64,000 nt of DNA from Rhizobiales bacterium 64-17 (lineage in GTDB: Bacteria > Pseudomonadota > Alphaproteobacteria > Rhizobiales > Xanthobacteraceae). The position numbers and the translations under genes were made by a program. How positions within the stretch are numbered: position 1 is the stretch's first letter; each line of letters starts with the position of its first letter. The notes beneath the pieces were generated by a model. That model had not been told where the DNA came from. It was given only the letters and a program-made list of their open reading frames with translations, and made no database searches. The stretch lies in NCBI GenBank assembly GCA_001899285.1, contig MKWA01000007.1, positions 76,188 to 140,187 of the forward strand. The letters are read 5' to 3'. Positions 42,395 to 50,992 of this stretch are shown here, piece by piece.

Positions 42395-43297
42395 ATGATC
42401 ATCGATATGCATACGCACCCGTTTGGAAATCCCACTTTTTCCTATGGAGATGCGGTCAAGACCCGCCGCGACGTCATCAATCTTCGTCGTCAGCGGCCGG
42501 AGCTGTTTCGGCAACGTTATGTCAATGCGCGCGAGCTGACGGATCTTCTCGTTGAAGACATGAATATCGGTGGCATCGACAAAACGGTGATCCAGCCCGG
42601 ATTCCGAGAAGACCCGATCGAGGTTTATGACGCGGTGAAGAAGCACCCTGATCGCCTCGTGGGTCTTTTCAATATCGGTCACGAAGGGTCGAAGCACCCG
42701 GGCGACAGCGACATCTATCAGGATATCGACTGGAAGAAGACGCGGGAAGAGATCGACCACTATGTGAAGAAGCTGGATTTGCGCGGGTGTGGTGAGGTCA
42801 TGCTGACCCGTTTCACGCGTGAATCCGCACCCGAGAAGATCGCTCGCGACCTGCGGCCGCTCATGGAGGCATTGAGCGACCATAAGGCGCCCGTCATGTT
42901 CTTGACGGGATGGACGCAATTCTCGACGCCGCTTTATCACGGAATGCCGCTGTTTGTTGATCTTCTCGCGGAGTGGTTCCCGGAGGTGCCGATCGTCATC
43001 ACCAAGATGGGGCGGAGCTACTCCTTCATTTTCGAGATGGCGTTGGCGGTAGCCTATAAGCATTACAACGTCTTTATCGATGTCGTGCAGGCAGATCCGA
43101 GCCATATCGAACGCGCGGTATCGGAACTGGGGCCCGACCGGATCATGTTCGGCACCGATTGGTCGCCGACGTGGCGCGCCGAGGCCGGTGACATCTATAA
43201 AAAGAATCTGAAGAAGATGGGTGATCTGAAGCTCACGCCGGAAGCCCGCGAATGGATCATGTGGAAGACATCGGCGGGCTTGTTCAAGATCAAGTAA
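42395..43297 (+). CDS. Amidohydrolase_2 family protein (ACMSD-like TIM barrel)
   Basis: A 300-residue barrel enzyme of the amidohydrolase/decarboxylase family. It starts MIIDMHTHPFG (H6-x-H8) and has the terminal metal Asp in FGTDWSP near residue 255. The two internal histidines expected in strands 5 and 6 are missing at the usual places (VMFLTGW and IVITKMGRSY), so the metal site differs from ACMSD. GGAGGAA precedes ATG 42395. It is the partner of the Bug receptor upstream, and a strong terminator follows. The reaction may be hydrolysis or decarboxylation of the imported carboxylate; I cannot say which. Confidence 0.8.
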   Translation: MIIDMHTHPFGNPTFSYGDAVKTRRDVINLRRQRPELFRQRYVNARELTDLLVEDMNIGGIDKTVIQPGFREDPIEVYDAVKKHPDRLVGLFNIGHEGSKHPGDSDIYQDIDWKKTREEIDHYVKKLDLRGCGEVMLTRFTRESAPEKIARDLRPLMEALSDHKAPVMFLTGWTQFSTPLYHGMPLFVDLLAEWFPEVPIVITKMGRSYSFIFEMALAVAYKHYNVFIDVVQADPSHIERAVSELGPDRIMFGTDWSPTWRAEAGDIYKKNLKKMGDLKLTPEAREWIMWKTSAGLFKIK

Positions 43298-43344
43298 GGC
43301 GCTCGAATAGCTTGTGTCGCTAGGATGCGGCTTCGGATCTCTAA

Positions 43345-43380
43345 GGTCGCGCCGGTATTTAGCTGGCGCGACCGTTCTTT
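43345..43380 (+). terminator. Rho-independent terminator after the amidohydrolase gene
   Basis: A nine-base-pair stem GGTCGCGCC/GGCGCGACC (43345-43353 and 43365-43373) is followed by GTTCTTTTTG, about 48 bases past the stop. Confidence 0.82.
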
Positions 43381-43453
43381 TTGTTGGAAATGATCCGGCG
43401 AAGAAGCACGAGAAAAGAGTCCGGTGCGAGCAATCCCGTGTCGGGCCTCTCGC

Positions 43454-44530
43454 TTATGCCTGGGTCGGCATCGACGACCTGCGCGATGCCATGGCATCGC
43501 TGCGTCCGATATTTCGACACATCTTGAGAAGCGGCCGCTCGACAATGATGTTGAGTACGAGGCCAGCCAGCACCACGATTCCGCTGGTGGCCGCCACCAG
43601 CAGCAGCGGATGAAGCGCCGGAACGATGTAGGCCACGGCCTGTGCGGCGAAGATCACGGTGTTCACCTGCACCAGATAGATCGAGAACGAAGCGTCGCCC
43701 AGCCGCTCCAGCGCGCGCTCGATCGAGGTTGAGGTGGTGCGTTTGCGGCTGATCCAGGCCGCGGTCGCGACGAGGGCGGCCGACGGCAGTCCGAACGCCA
43801 AGGCGCGGTTTGCGGGATCGCTGACGATGAGCGTCGCGACCGCCGCGGTGGCGGCGAGCAGCATGATTCTGCCGTCGGCATCGTTCGCATTTCGGCCGCG
43901 CACGAACACGACGCCGGTCATCACGCCGAAGATGAATTCCAGGATCAGGGCATCGGTGAAGAAGCCGTAATTGCCGAGCGCCGTGGCGACGCCCGGGATC
44001 TGGCCGATGATCGTCAGCGCCGAAAACAACAGCACGATGTTGCGCCAGACATGCCGCGTCAGCGCCATCAGCAGCGCAACCACCAGATAGAAATACATCT
44101 CGTATTCGAGCGACCAGCCGAGGAACACCACCGGCATCTCGCCATCGGTGAAGGAGATGAACGCCAGCGATTTCAGGACATGGTGTGGCGTGTACCAGCC
44201 CGGTGTGTCGAAAATGTCCGGCAGCAGCATCGCCAGCAGCGTCACGGCGGCAATCGTGAAGAAGTAGAGCGGTACGATGCGTTCCACCCGGCGGCGCAGG
44301 AACGTCGCCGGTGCCAACGGTGTGCCGCGCGCGGCATGCGCCGCGGTGGCGTAGTAGATGATGAAACCGGAGATGACGAAAAACAGATCGACGCCATGGC
44401 CGGCCTGCCACAAGCCGAGGGTCGGCGTGTCCGCAGGAACGGTGATAAAGCGCGGCGCGATACCCCAGGCGTGAAACGCCGCAACCGCCAAGGCGGCGGC
44501 AAAGCGGAGGATCTGGATGTAAACCAGCAT
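43454..44530 (-). CDS. Acyltransferase 3 family membrane protein (OafA/ExoZ-like)
   Basis: A 358-residue integral membrane acyltransferase with ~10 hydrophobic helices. It shows the N-terminal QILRFAAALAVAAFHAW motif, GVDLFFVISGFIIYY, FLRRRVERIVPLYF and WSLEYEMYFYL, which together define acyltransferase_3. Such enzymes acetylate or succinylate surface polysaccharides or lipids at the cytoplasmic membrane. It is alone on the strand; no polysaccharide genes are adjacent. It shows the conserved His and Arg residues of the family (AFHAW, RRRVERI). Confidence 0.9.
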   Translation of the reverse strand: MLVYIQILRFAAALAVAAFHAWGIAPRFITVPADTPTLGLWQAGHGVDLFFVISGFIIYYATAAHAARGTPLAPATFLRRRVERIVPLYFFTIAAVTLLAMLLPDIFDTPGWYTPHHVLKSLAFISFTDGEMPVVFLGWSLEYEMYFYLVVALLMALTRHVWRNIVLLFSALTIIGQIPGVATALGNYGFFTDALILEFIFGVMTGVVFVRGRNANDADGRIMLLAATAAVATLIVSDPANRALAFGLPSAALVATAAWISRKRTTSTSIERALERLGDASFSIYLVQVNTVIFAAQAVAYIVPALHPLLLVAATSGIVVLAGLVLNIIVERPLLKMCRNIGRSDAMASRRSSMPTQA

Positions 44531-44685
44531 GGCCCTGGTTAAGCCCGAAGCCCGCGAAAGTTCAAATCATGAACGGGGGGAGAAGCGGCATGGGAGGGTC
44601 GCAAACCAAGCATTGCTGGTGCTGACGATGCGCTGATACATCAACGCGCCGGTTTCGCCGGAATCGAACCCAGGGATATGCGCCA

Positions 44686-46188
44686 TTGCCAAATGGGCTG
44701 GATAGCAACCAGAAGCCAGCCTGTTCCGAAGGTGCACCGCCGCCGCATTTCCTGAGCGTCTTTCCATCCCTGATGCTGCCGATGTTTCTGGCGGTGGTGG
44801 ACCAGACCATCATTGCCACGGCGCTGCCGGCGATCGCCGCCGCGACGGGTGAGGTCGAGCGCGCCTCCTGGGTCGTGGTGTCCTATCTGATCGCCGCGAC
44901 GGTGGCTGCGCCGATCTATGGGCGCCTCGGCGACTCGTTCGGCCGGCGCCGGATGATGTATGTCGCGCTCGCCGTCTTCATCGTCGCCTCGCTCCTGTGT
45001 GCGATGTCGTCGACCATTCTGTGGCTCACCGCGGCCCGCGTGCTGCAAGGTCTGGGCGGCGGCGGGCTGATGACGCTGTCACAGGCGCTCATCGGCGAGG
45101 CCATTCCGCCGCGCGAGCGGGCGCGCTACCAGGGCTATATCGCGACCATCGCGGTGTCCGCTAATTCGTTCGGGCCGGTCGCCGGCGGTTATCTCACCGA
45201 GCATTTCGGCTGGCAGTCGATTTTCCTGGTCAACGTGCCGATCGGTCTCCTCGCGCTTGCACTGACGATGCGGCTGCCGCAAGCGCGCGGCGAGCGGCTG
45301 CCGTGGCGCGCCGATCCGGCCGGCTTTGTTCTGTTCACCATCTTTGTCGGCACGACGCTGCTCGCGCTCGAACAAGCGCAGCATGCCGACCTGAGTGCGC
45401 TGCCGCTCGGCGGCGCGTTGCTCGCGGTCGGCATCATCTCGGTGGTGCTGCTGGTGCGGCAGGAAACCCGCACGCCGTCGCCGCTGATTCCGGTTCACCT
45501 TCTGCGGCAGTCGGCGATCTGGCACTCGGACGCGCTCGCCGCATGCCATGGCGCCGCGCTGGTTTCGCTTATCACTTTTCTGCCGGTCTATCTTCAGGTC
45601 GTGCGCGACATCTCGCCGTCCGAAACCGGTCTGCTGCTGGTGCCGCTCACCGTCGGGATCGGCACCGGCTCGCTCATCACCGGCCGGTTCGTCAGCCGTA
45701 CCGGCCGCACGATGATTTTTCCGGTCTTCGGCCTGGTGCTGCTGACCATCAGCCTTGTGGGTTTGGCGTTCACGGCCGGAACCCTGAGCATGACGGCTTT
45801 CGCCGTCATGCTGCTGTGGATCGGCCTGCTCATGGGGACGGTCATGGCGGTGGTGCAGGTGACGGTGCAGAGCGCCGCCGGCAGCCAGAGATTGGGTGAA
45901 GCGGCGGCCTCTGTGCAGTTCTCGCGCTCGATCGGGGCGGCCTTCGGCACGGCGCTCGTCGCCACCGTGCTGTTCGCTTATCTGGCGCTGAAGAATCCGG
46001 ACGCGGCGCGCGCTTTCGCGGTGATGGTCGAAGGCGGCATGGCGGCGGTGTCGAAACTCCCAGCCATTGATTTTGCAACCGTGCAGGCGGACATCGCCGA
46101 GGCTTTCCGCGCCGCGTTCCTGCTGATCGCGGGTTTCACGGCCGGCGGCTTCTTCCTGGCGCTGACTAATCCGATGCGTCGGATTTGA
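44686..46188 (+). CDS. MFS transporter, DHA2 (EmrB/QacA) drug:proton antiporter family, 14 TM
   Basis: A 500-residue exporter with ~14 hydrophobic segments. Motif D1 is LAVVDQTIIATALPAIA in helix 1, motif A is GRLGDSFGRRRMM and motif C is ANSFGPVAGGYLTEHFGW. It would expel drugs or toxic metabolites using the proton gradient. No ATG precedes helix 1 in this frame; the TTG at 44686, ten bases after AGGGA, is the best start, while ATG 44773 would cut into helix 1. It is convergent with ppc. No accessory EmrA-type gene is next to it. Confidence 0.88.
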   Translation: MPNGLDSNQKPACSEGAPPPHFLSVFPSLMLPMFLAVVDQTIIATALPAIAAATGEVERASWVVVSYLIAATVAAPIYGRLGDSFGRRRMMYVALAVFIVASLLCAMSSTILWLTAARVLQGLGGGGLMTLSQALIGEAIPPRERARYQGYIATIAVSANSFGPVAGGYLTEHFGWQSIFLVNVPIGLLALALTMRLPQARGERLPWRADPAGFVLFTIFVGTTLLALEQAQHADLSALPLGGALLAVGIISVVLLVRQETRTPSPLIPVHLLRQSAIWHSDALAACHGAALVSLITFLPVYLQVVRDISPSETGLLLVPLTVGIGTGSLITGRFVSRTGRTMIFPVFGLVLLTISLVGLAFTAGTLSMTAFAVMLLWIGLLMGTVMAVVQVTVQSAAGSQRLGEAAASVQFSRSIGAAFGTALVATVLFAYLALKNPDAARAFAVMVEGGMAAVSKLPAIDFATVQADIAEAFRAAFLLIAGFTAGGFFLALTNPMRRI

Positions 46189-46209
46189 CGGGATTTTCCA
46201 GCGTTGCGC

Positions 46210-48984
46210 TCACCCGGTGTTGCGCAGCCCGGCGGCGATGCCGTTGATGGTGATGAGGATGCCGCGCTTGGTCTTGTCGTCCTGCTGACCCTGGCGCCAG
46301 CGTTGCAGCAATTCGATCTGCAGGTGGTTGAGCGCGGCGATGTAGGGGAAGCGGTTGCGGATCGAGCGCGCGAGGCTCGCATTGTCCGGCAATCGGTCGC
46401 TGGAATTGGTGATCTGGTTGACGAACCCGACGGTGCGCAGCCATTCCGCTTCGATGGCGCCGAAGATGTGTCTCGCCTTGTCCTGATCCTTCGCCAGCCG
46501 CGAATAGCGCCGCGCGATCGCGATATCCGCCTTCGCCAGCACCATGTCCATGTTGGACATCAGGGCGCGGAAAAACGGCCATGTCCGGTACATGGCGCGC
46601 AGCGTCGCCATAGCGCGGTCGGGATCGGCATCGACGAACGCCTGAATGCCGGCGCCCATGCCGAACCAGCCGGGCAGGTTCAGCCGCGCCTGACCCCACG
46701 AGAAACTCCACGGGATCGCGCGCAGATCCTCGATCTTGCGCGTCAGCTTCCGCGAACTAGGCCGCGAGCCGATATTGAGCTGCGCGATTTCGCTGATCGG
46801 TGTCGTGTCGAAGAAGAAATCCTCAAACGCAGGGTCGCCGTAAACGAGATCGCGGTAGGCGCGGCGGCTTTCCGCCGCGATCGTCTGCGCGGCGTCGAGA
46901 AATTCATCGGCCACCGTCTGCTGTTCCGACGGCAGCAGGCTCGCTTCGATCACCGCCGCGACCAGGGCTTCGAGGTTGCGCCGGCCGATCAGCGGATTGC
47001 TGTATTTCGAGGCGATCACTTCGCCTTGCTCGGTGAAGCGGATTCGCCCGTTCACGGTCCCTGGCGGCTGTGCGAGGATCGCCTGATAACTCGGGCCGCC
47101 GCCGCGCGCCACCGTGCCGCCGCGCCCGTGAAAGAGTTGCAGCGTCAGCCCATCCATCTGCGCGAACAGTTTTGCGAGCGCCAATGAGGTGATCCGGAGC
47201 TGCCAGGTGCTGGCGAAATAGCCGCCATCCTTGTTGCTGTCGGAATAGCCGAGCATGACTTCCTGCCGGCCGCCGGCGGCGCGCAGCAAATCCAGAATGC
47301 CGGGCGTGCCGAGGAAGTCGCGCATGATCGCTTCGGCATTCATCAGGTCGGCGATCGTCTCGAACAGCGGGATGACGAGGAGGTGAGCCTGTGCGCCCGG
47401 ATCGCCGAGCGCGCCGGACATCAGCCCGCATTCTTTCTGCAGCAACAGCACTTCGAGCAGGTCGCTGACGGTTTCGGTGTGGCTGATGATGTAGTTCTGG
47501 ACCGACTTGGCTCCGAGTTTTTCCCGCAGGTGCCGCGCCGTCTCGAAGGTTTCGAGTTCGGATCGCGTGGTCTCGGAATACTCGCGGCCCGGCACCCGCA
47601 AGGGGCGCGGGTCGCGCAGCAGCGCGACCAGCAGACGTCGCCGCTCGGTTTCGTCGAGCGACCGGTAATCAGGCGCGATCCGCGCCACCTGCAGAAGCTC
47701 CGCGATGCTGGCTTCGTGCCGATCGGAATTTTGCCGCAGATCGACCGTCGCCAGATGAAAGCCGAAGACCGAGACGGCGCGGCGCAGCGGGGCGAGACGG
47801 TCGGCGATCAGAAGAGATGCGCGATGGTCGCGCAGCGATTGCTCGATCGCCGTCAGATCGGCTTCCAGCTCGGCCGCGCCGGCGTAAGGTTGTCCGTGGC
47901 CGGACGGCAGGCGCGGCGCCGTCTGTCCGGTCAGATATTCGAGCGTGGCGGCAAGTCGCGCATAGATGCCGATCAGGGCCCGGCGATAGGGCTGATCGCC
48001 GCGATGCGGGTCGTTGTCGCCGGTTTTTTCAGCGAGCGCCTTGACGGCATCGTTGCAGGCGACCAGCGCGTCCGACATCGATAACTCGAAGCCGAGTTCG
48101 TGCACTTCCGCGAGGTAGTGCGAAAGCGCCGTCTCGCTTTGCCGGTGCAACGCCTCCTTTAGCGTCGTCGCGTTGACGTTCGGATTGCCGTCGCGGTCGC
48201 CGCCGATCCATGATCCCATCTGGATGAAGGTCGCGACGGTATCGAGACCGAGCTGCTTTTCCAGCGTGCCGAACAAGGTCGGCACCTCGCGCAGGAATGT
48301 CGTCTGGTAATAGTTGAGGACGTTCTCGATCTCGTCTTCGACCGTCAGCCGGGAGACGCGCAGCAGGCGCGTCTGCCACATCTGCACGACCCGCGCCTTG
48401 ATCTGTTGCCGGTTGTCGTCGAGGTCGCGCGGTACGGTCAGCGTATCCCGCTCGATCAGCAGCGCGGTGATGCGACGCTCCGCTTCCTGCAGGCTGCGGC
48501 GCTGAACCTCGGTCGGATGCGCGGTGAGCACCGGCGAAACCAGACTGCGCGAGAGATAGTCGGTGATGTCGGCGGGTGTCTTGCCGCGCTCCTGCAGCCG
48601 CGCATGGGTGGCGGCGAGCGTGCCGGGCCGCTCCGGCGACCGGTCCGCGCGTTCGTGCGCATCGCGGCGCCGGATGAAGTGCAGATCCTCGGCGACATTG
48701 GCCAGATGCGAGAAGTAGCTGAACGCGCGCGCGACCAGAACCGCGTCCGCAACCGATAGCTGTCGCAACGCCTGCCGCAGCTCGTTTTCGGCGTCCACGT
48801 TACCGTCGGACTGAAAAGCGACGCTCCAGCGCCGGATCGCTTCGATCCGGTCGAAGATCTCGGCGCCTTCTTGCTCGCGCACCACCTCGCCGAGGATTTG
48901 TCCGAGCAGGCGGATGCCCTCGATCAGTGGGCGATCCTTCTCGATGTCGTCCGCGGCGGGGCGCTGGCCGGCCGGTTGCGTCAT
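46210..48984 (-). CDS. ppc: Phosphoenolpyruvate carboxylase
   Basis: A 924-residue enzyme that carboxylates PEP to oxaloacetate, filling up the TCA cycle. Catalytic H156 lies in VLTAHPTEVQRRS; the second active site block GYSDSNKDGGYFAS and the bicarbonate/PEP loop FHGRGGTVARGGGPSY are intact, and the C-terminus RNTG is the usual one. ATG 48984 (MTQPAGQRPAADD) is chosen because the open frame runs on upstream through the tRNA gene and beyond. It is 60 bases downstream of tRNA-Leu on the same strand. Confidence 0.96.
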   Translation of the reverse strand: MTQPAGQRPAADDIEKDRPLIEGIRLLGQILGEVVREQEGAEIFDRIEAIRRWSVAFQSDGNVDAENELRQALRQLSVADAVLVARAFSYFSHLANVAEDLHFIRRRDAHERADRSPERPGTLAATHARLQERGKTPADITDYLSRSLVSPVLTAHPTEVQRRSLQEAERRITALLIERDTLTVPRDLDDNRQQIKARVVQMWQTRLLRVSRLTVEDEIENVLNYYQTTFLREVPTLFGTLEKQLGLDTVATFIQMGSWIGGDRDGNPNVNATTLKEALHRQSETALSHYLAEVHELGFELSMSDALVACNDAVKALAEKTGDNDPHRGDQPYRRALIGIYARLAATLEYLTGQTAPRLPSGHGQPYAGAAELEADLTAIEQSLRDHRASLLIADRLAPLRRAVSVFGFHLATVDLRQNSDRHEASIAELLQVARIAPDYRSLDETERRRLLVALLRDPRPLRVPGREYSETTRSELETFETARHLREKLGAKSVQNYIISHTETVSDLLEVLLLQKECGLMSGALGDPGAQAHLLVIPLFETIADLMNAEAIMRDFLGTPGILDLLRAAGGRQEVMLGYSDSNKDGGYFASTWQLRITSLALAKLFAQMDGLTLQLFHGRGGTVARGGGPSYQAILAQPPGTVNGRIRFTEQGEVIASKYSNPLIGRRNLEALVAAVIEASLLPSEQQTVADEFLDAAQTIAAESRRAYRDLVYGDPAFEDFFFDTTPISEIAQLNIGSRPSSRKLTRKIEDLRAIPWSFSWGQARLNLPGWFGMGAGIQAFVDADPDRAMATLRAMYRTWPFFRALMSNMDMVLAKADIAIARRYSRLAKDQDKARHIFGAIEAEWLRTVGFVNQITNSSDRLPDNASLARSIRNRFPYIAALNHLQIELLQRWRQGQQDDKTKRGILITINGIAAGLRNTG

Positions 48985-49043
48985 CGGGTTCTCCGCGGCG
49001 CTGTTGGGGAGGGTGTCGCGGAAGCGGCGCGGACGGACGGTTA

Positions 49044-49128
49044 TGGTGCCCCTGGCCGGACTCGAACCAGCACGTATTGCTACACCTGATTTTGAGTCAG
49101 GCGCGTCTACCAATTCCGCCACAGGGGC
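49044..49128 (-). tRNA. tRNA-Leu (CAA)
   Basis: The minus strand folds as an 85-base class II tRNA with encoded CCA: the 5' GCCCCTG pairs with 3' CAGGGGC, the D-arm starts GGCGGAATTGGTAGAC, the anticodon stem CCTGA/TCAGG holds the loop CTCAAAA (anticodon CAA, reading UUG), then a leucine-type long variable arm and the T-arm GGTTCGAGTCC. It lies between ppc and dsbB. Confidence 0.96.
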
Positions 49129-49191
49129 TTGACCGGCGCGGATCATAGTGGCGCATTGCCTGAGGTCAATCTGCCGATCCGGGAAATTTTC

Positions 49192-49728
49192 ATGTCCGAT
49201 CTCCGCGCCGCCGGCGCTCTTTCGCCGCCCGAGAATGCCGCGCTGGCGGTGGCTGCCGGGGCGGCGCTGACGCTGATCGGCGCCTGGGTCTTTCAGTACG
49301 GGTTCGGCTATCCACCGTGTCCGCTGTGTCTGGAACAGCGGTACGCCTATTATTTTGCCGTGCCGCTCGGCGTGATGCTGTGGCTCGGCCTGAATTATGG
49401 CGCGCGACGGCGGGTGCTGGTGGCGGGCTTCGCCGCGCTGGCAGTGGCCTTCCTCTGGAACGCCGGGCTCGGCGCCTATCATTCCGGGGTCGAATGGCGG
49501 TTCTGGCCGGGGCCGTCGGATTGCTCCGGCTCGCTCGGACAGCTCGGCGGGCCGGGCGGCTTGCTGGAGCAACTGCAGAACACCCGCGTTGTCCGCTGCG
49601 ACGAAGCGGCCTGGCGCTTTCTCGGTTTGTCGTTGGCGGGATATAATGTCCTGATCTCGCTTGCGCTCGCGGCGCTTGCGCTCATCGGCGTTCGGGGCGT
49701 GTGGCACCGGTCCGACGAGACGGCGTGA
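49192..49728 (+). CDS. dsbB: Disulfide bond formation protein B
   Basis: A 178-residue inner-membrane protein with four transmembrane helices. The first periplasmic pair C43/C46 is in PPCPLCLEQR and the second pair is C111 (SDCSG) and C136 (VRCDE). DsbB re-oxidises periplasmic DsbA and passes electrons to ubiquinone. ATG 49192 (MSDLRAAG) is preferred because the longer frame begins inside the flanking tRNA region. The gene is divergent from the tRNA and followed by the small lysine-rich protein gene. Confidence 0.92.
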   Translation: MSDLRAAGALSPPENAALAVAAGAALTLIGAWVFQYGFGYPPCPLCLEQRYAYYFAVPLGVMLWLGLNYGARRRVLVAGFAALAVAFLWNAGLGAYHSGVEWRFWPGPSDCSGSLGQLGGPGGLLEQLQNTRVVRCDEAAWRFLGLSLAGYNVLISLALAALALIGVRGVWHRSDETA

Positions 49729-49810
49729 GCAGCCAAGCCACCGGGTGGCGAGTCACCGGCGAGATGTGTTGAACAGCGTTTAGGCCATCACCAGCGATCA
49801 GGAGGACGCC

Positions 49811-49927
49811 ATGGCGTCGAAGGAACAGAAGTCCAACAAAGAGAAAAAGAAACCGAAGGCCGACAAGAACAAGCAGAAGGGCAACCTCGCCCCGCATCAG
49901 CAGCGCCAGCAGGGCGGCGCGCGCTAA
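49811..49927 (+). CDS. Lysine-rich 38-residue protein
   Basis: A short frame of 38 codons after an AGGAGGA ribosome binding site six bases upstream of ATG 49811. The protein is highly charged: MASKEQKSNKEKKKPKAD, then NKQKG and a Gln-rich end. No hydrophobic segment or signal is present. A 17-base-pair terminator follows directly, so it is a self-contained transcription unit or the end of the dsbB transcript. Small proteins of this kind occur in Bradyrhizobiaceae without known function; nucleic-acid binding is a guess from charge. Confidence 0.75.
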   Translation: MASKEQKSNKEKKKPKADKNKQKGNLAPHQQRQQGGAR

Positions 49928-49930
49928 GAC

Positions 49931-49971
49931 AGCAATCGGGCGAAGTCGCTGACTTCGCCCGATTGCTTTTA
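49931..49971 (+). terminator. Strong rho-independent terminator
   Basis: A perfect 17-base-pair inverted repeat (arms 49931-49947 and 49951-49967, GCT loop) is followed by TTTT, four bases after the stop of the 38-residue protein gene. It is the strongest terminator in the window. Confidence 0.92.
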
Positions 49972-50201
49972 ACGTGAGGTTGTTGCCTCAAAACGATCAC
50001 GGCCACGAAAGACAGGGCGCGGGTACATCCGCCGTCGCCGCAATCTCGTGGCCGTTCTCACAGGTCGGTTGGTAAACGACCCGCCAGCGGAGCCGGGGGG
50101 AAGCTCAACGCCGTTAGAGCCCATATGGGGACGATCCGGCGGAACGCAAGGGCGGTGCGGCTGGTGCCTCTGCGAGCGGAAATCACGCAAATGGCCCGAA
50201 A

Positions 50202-50771
50202 TCAGGGCTCGAGTTCGCTGTCCCAGTACAGATAATCGACCCAGCTTTCGTGCAGATAGTTGGGCGGAAACAGCCGGCCGTTGCGGTGCAGGTGGTGCAC
50301 CGTCGGCTGGAACGGCTGCTGCGACGGCCACATCTTCGCTTCGTCGACGGTCTTGCTGCCCTTGCGCAGATTGCAGGGCGAGCAGGCGGCGATGACATTG
50401 TGCCAGGTGGTGGTGCCGCCGCGCGAGCGCGGGATCAGGTGGTCGAAGGTCAGGTCGTCCGGCGAGCCGCAGAACTGGCACGAGAACTTGTCGCGCAGGA
50501 AGACATTGAAGCGGGTGAAGGCCGGATAGAGCGACGGCTTCACATAGGTCTTGAGCGAGACCACGCTCGGCAGCTTCATCGCCGTGGTCGGGCTGCGCAC
50601 CGCCGTCTCGTATTCGGCGACGATGTTCACGCGATCAAGGAACACTGCCTTGATCGTGTCTTGCCAGGACCACAGCGACAGCGGGTAGTAGCTGAGGGGG
50701 CGAAAGTCGGCATTCAGGACAAGGGCCGGGAAGCCGTTTGTCGCAACACCGCTGGTCGAAACAGCGTTCAT
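50202..50771 (-). CDS. HNH endonuclease
   Basis: A 189-residue protein whose HNH nuclease fold reads CQFCGSPDDLTFDHLIPRSRGG followed by WHNVIAACSPCNLRKGSKT: the first His of the motif is in FDHL, the Asn/His in WHNV, and two CxxC pairs hold a zinc. This is the widespread chromosomal alphaproteobacterial type of unknown role, not a phage-linked one here. ATG 50771 (MNAVSTSG) is chosen; ATG 50855 would add 28 weakly conserved residues. It is divergent from the ECF sigma gene across 221 bases. Confidence 0.88.
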   Translation of the reverse strand: MNAVSTSGVATNGFPALVLNADFRPLSYYPLSLWSWQDTIKAVFLDRVNIVAEYETAVRSPTTAMKLPSVVSLKTYVKPSLYPAFTRFNVFLRDKFSCQFCGSPDDLTFDHLIPRSRGGTTTWHNVIAACSPCNLRKGSKTVDEAKMWPSQQPFQPTVHHLHRNGRLFPPNYLHESWVDYLYWDSELEP

Positions 50772-50929
50772 CGAAACATGGGCGTTCAAGCAAACCCCAT
50801 CCGTACGGGCCGGCCCGGTCGCCGACCGATTCCCGCAACAGTCTACAGTCAGCATGACCGGGGTGTGAAGGCGGTTGCTCCGGCTCCTCCCAGGGCGTTG
50901 GATGGGACCAGGGTTGCGGTCAAAAAGCC

Positions 50930-50959
50930 GGGAACCTCTGCCGTCCGGCTGCATCCAAG
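50930..50959 (+). promoter_or_regulatory. ECF-type promoter of the sigma factor gene (probable autoregulation)
   Basis: GGGAACCT (50930-50937), a 12-base spacer and TGCATCCAAG (50950-50959) lie 33 bases upstream of ATG 50993. Exactly the same two boxes with the same spacer occur before the DUF4142 gene at 51682-51711. GGAAC is a typical ECF -35 element. The match argues that the sigma factor activates its own gene. Confidence 0.7.
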
Positions 50960-50992
50960 CTTCGAGCAGAACAACAGGGCTTGAGCGACCCC

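Noticed and set aside
44641-44720. tRNA-like sequence on the minus strand with a GGTTCGATTCC T-loop motif and a CTGG/CCAG anticodon-like stem
   Set aside because: The T-stem does not pair, no acceptor stem or D-arm can be formed, and the region is better explained as the start of the MFS exporter gene.
46210-49707. Extension of the ppc frame upstream through the tRNA-Leu gene
   Set aside because: The PEP carboxylase start is at 48984 with normal length; the extra part runs antisense through a tRNA and dsbB.
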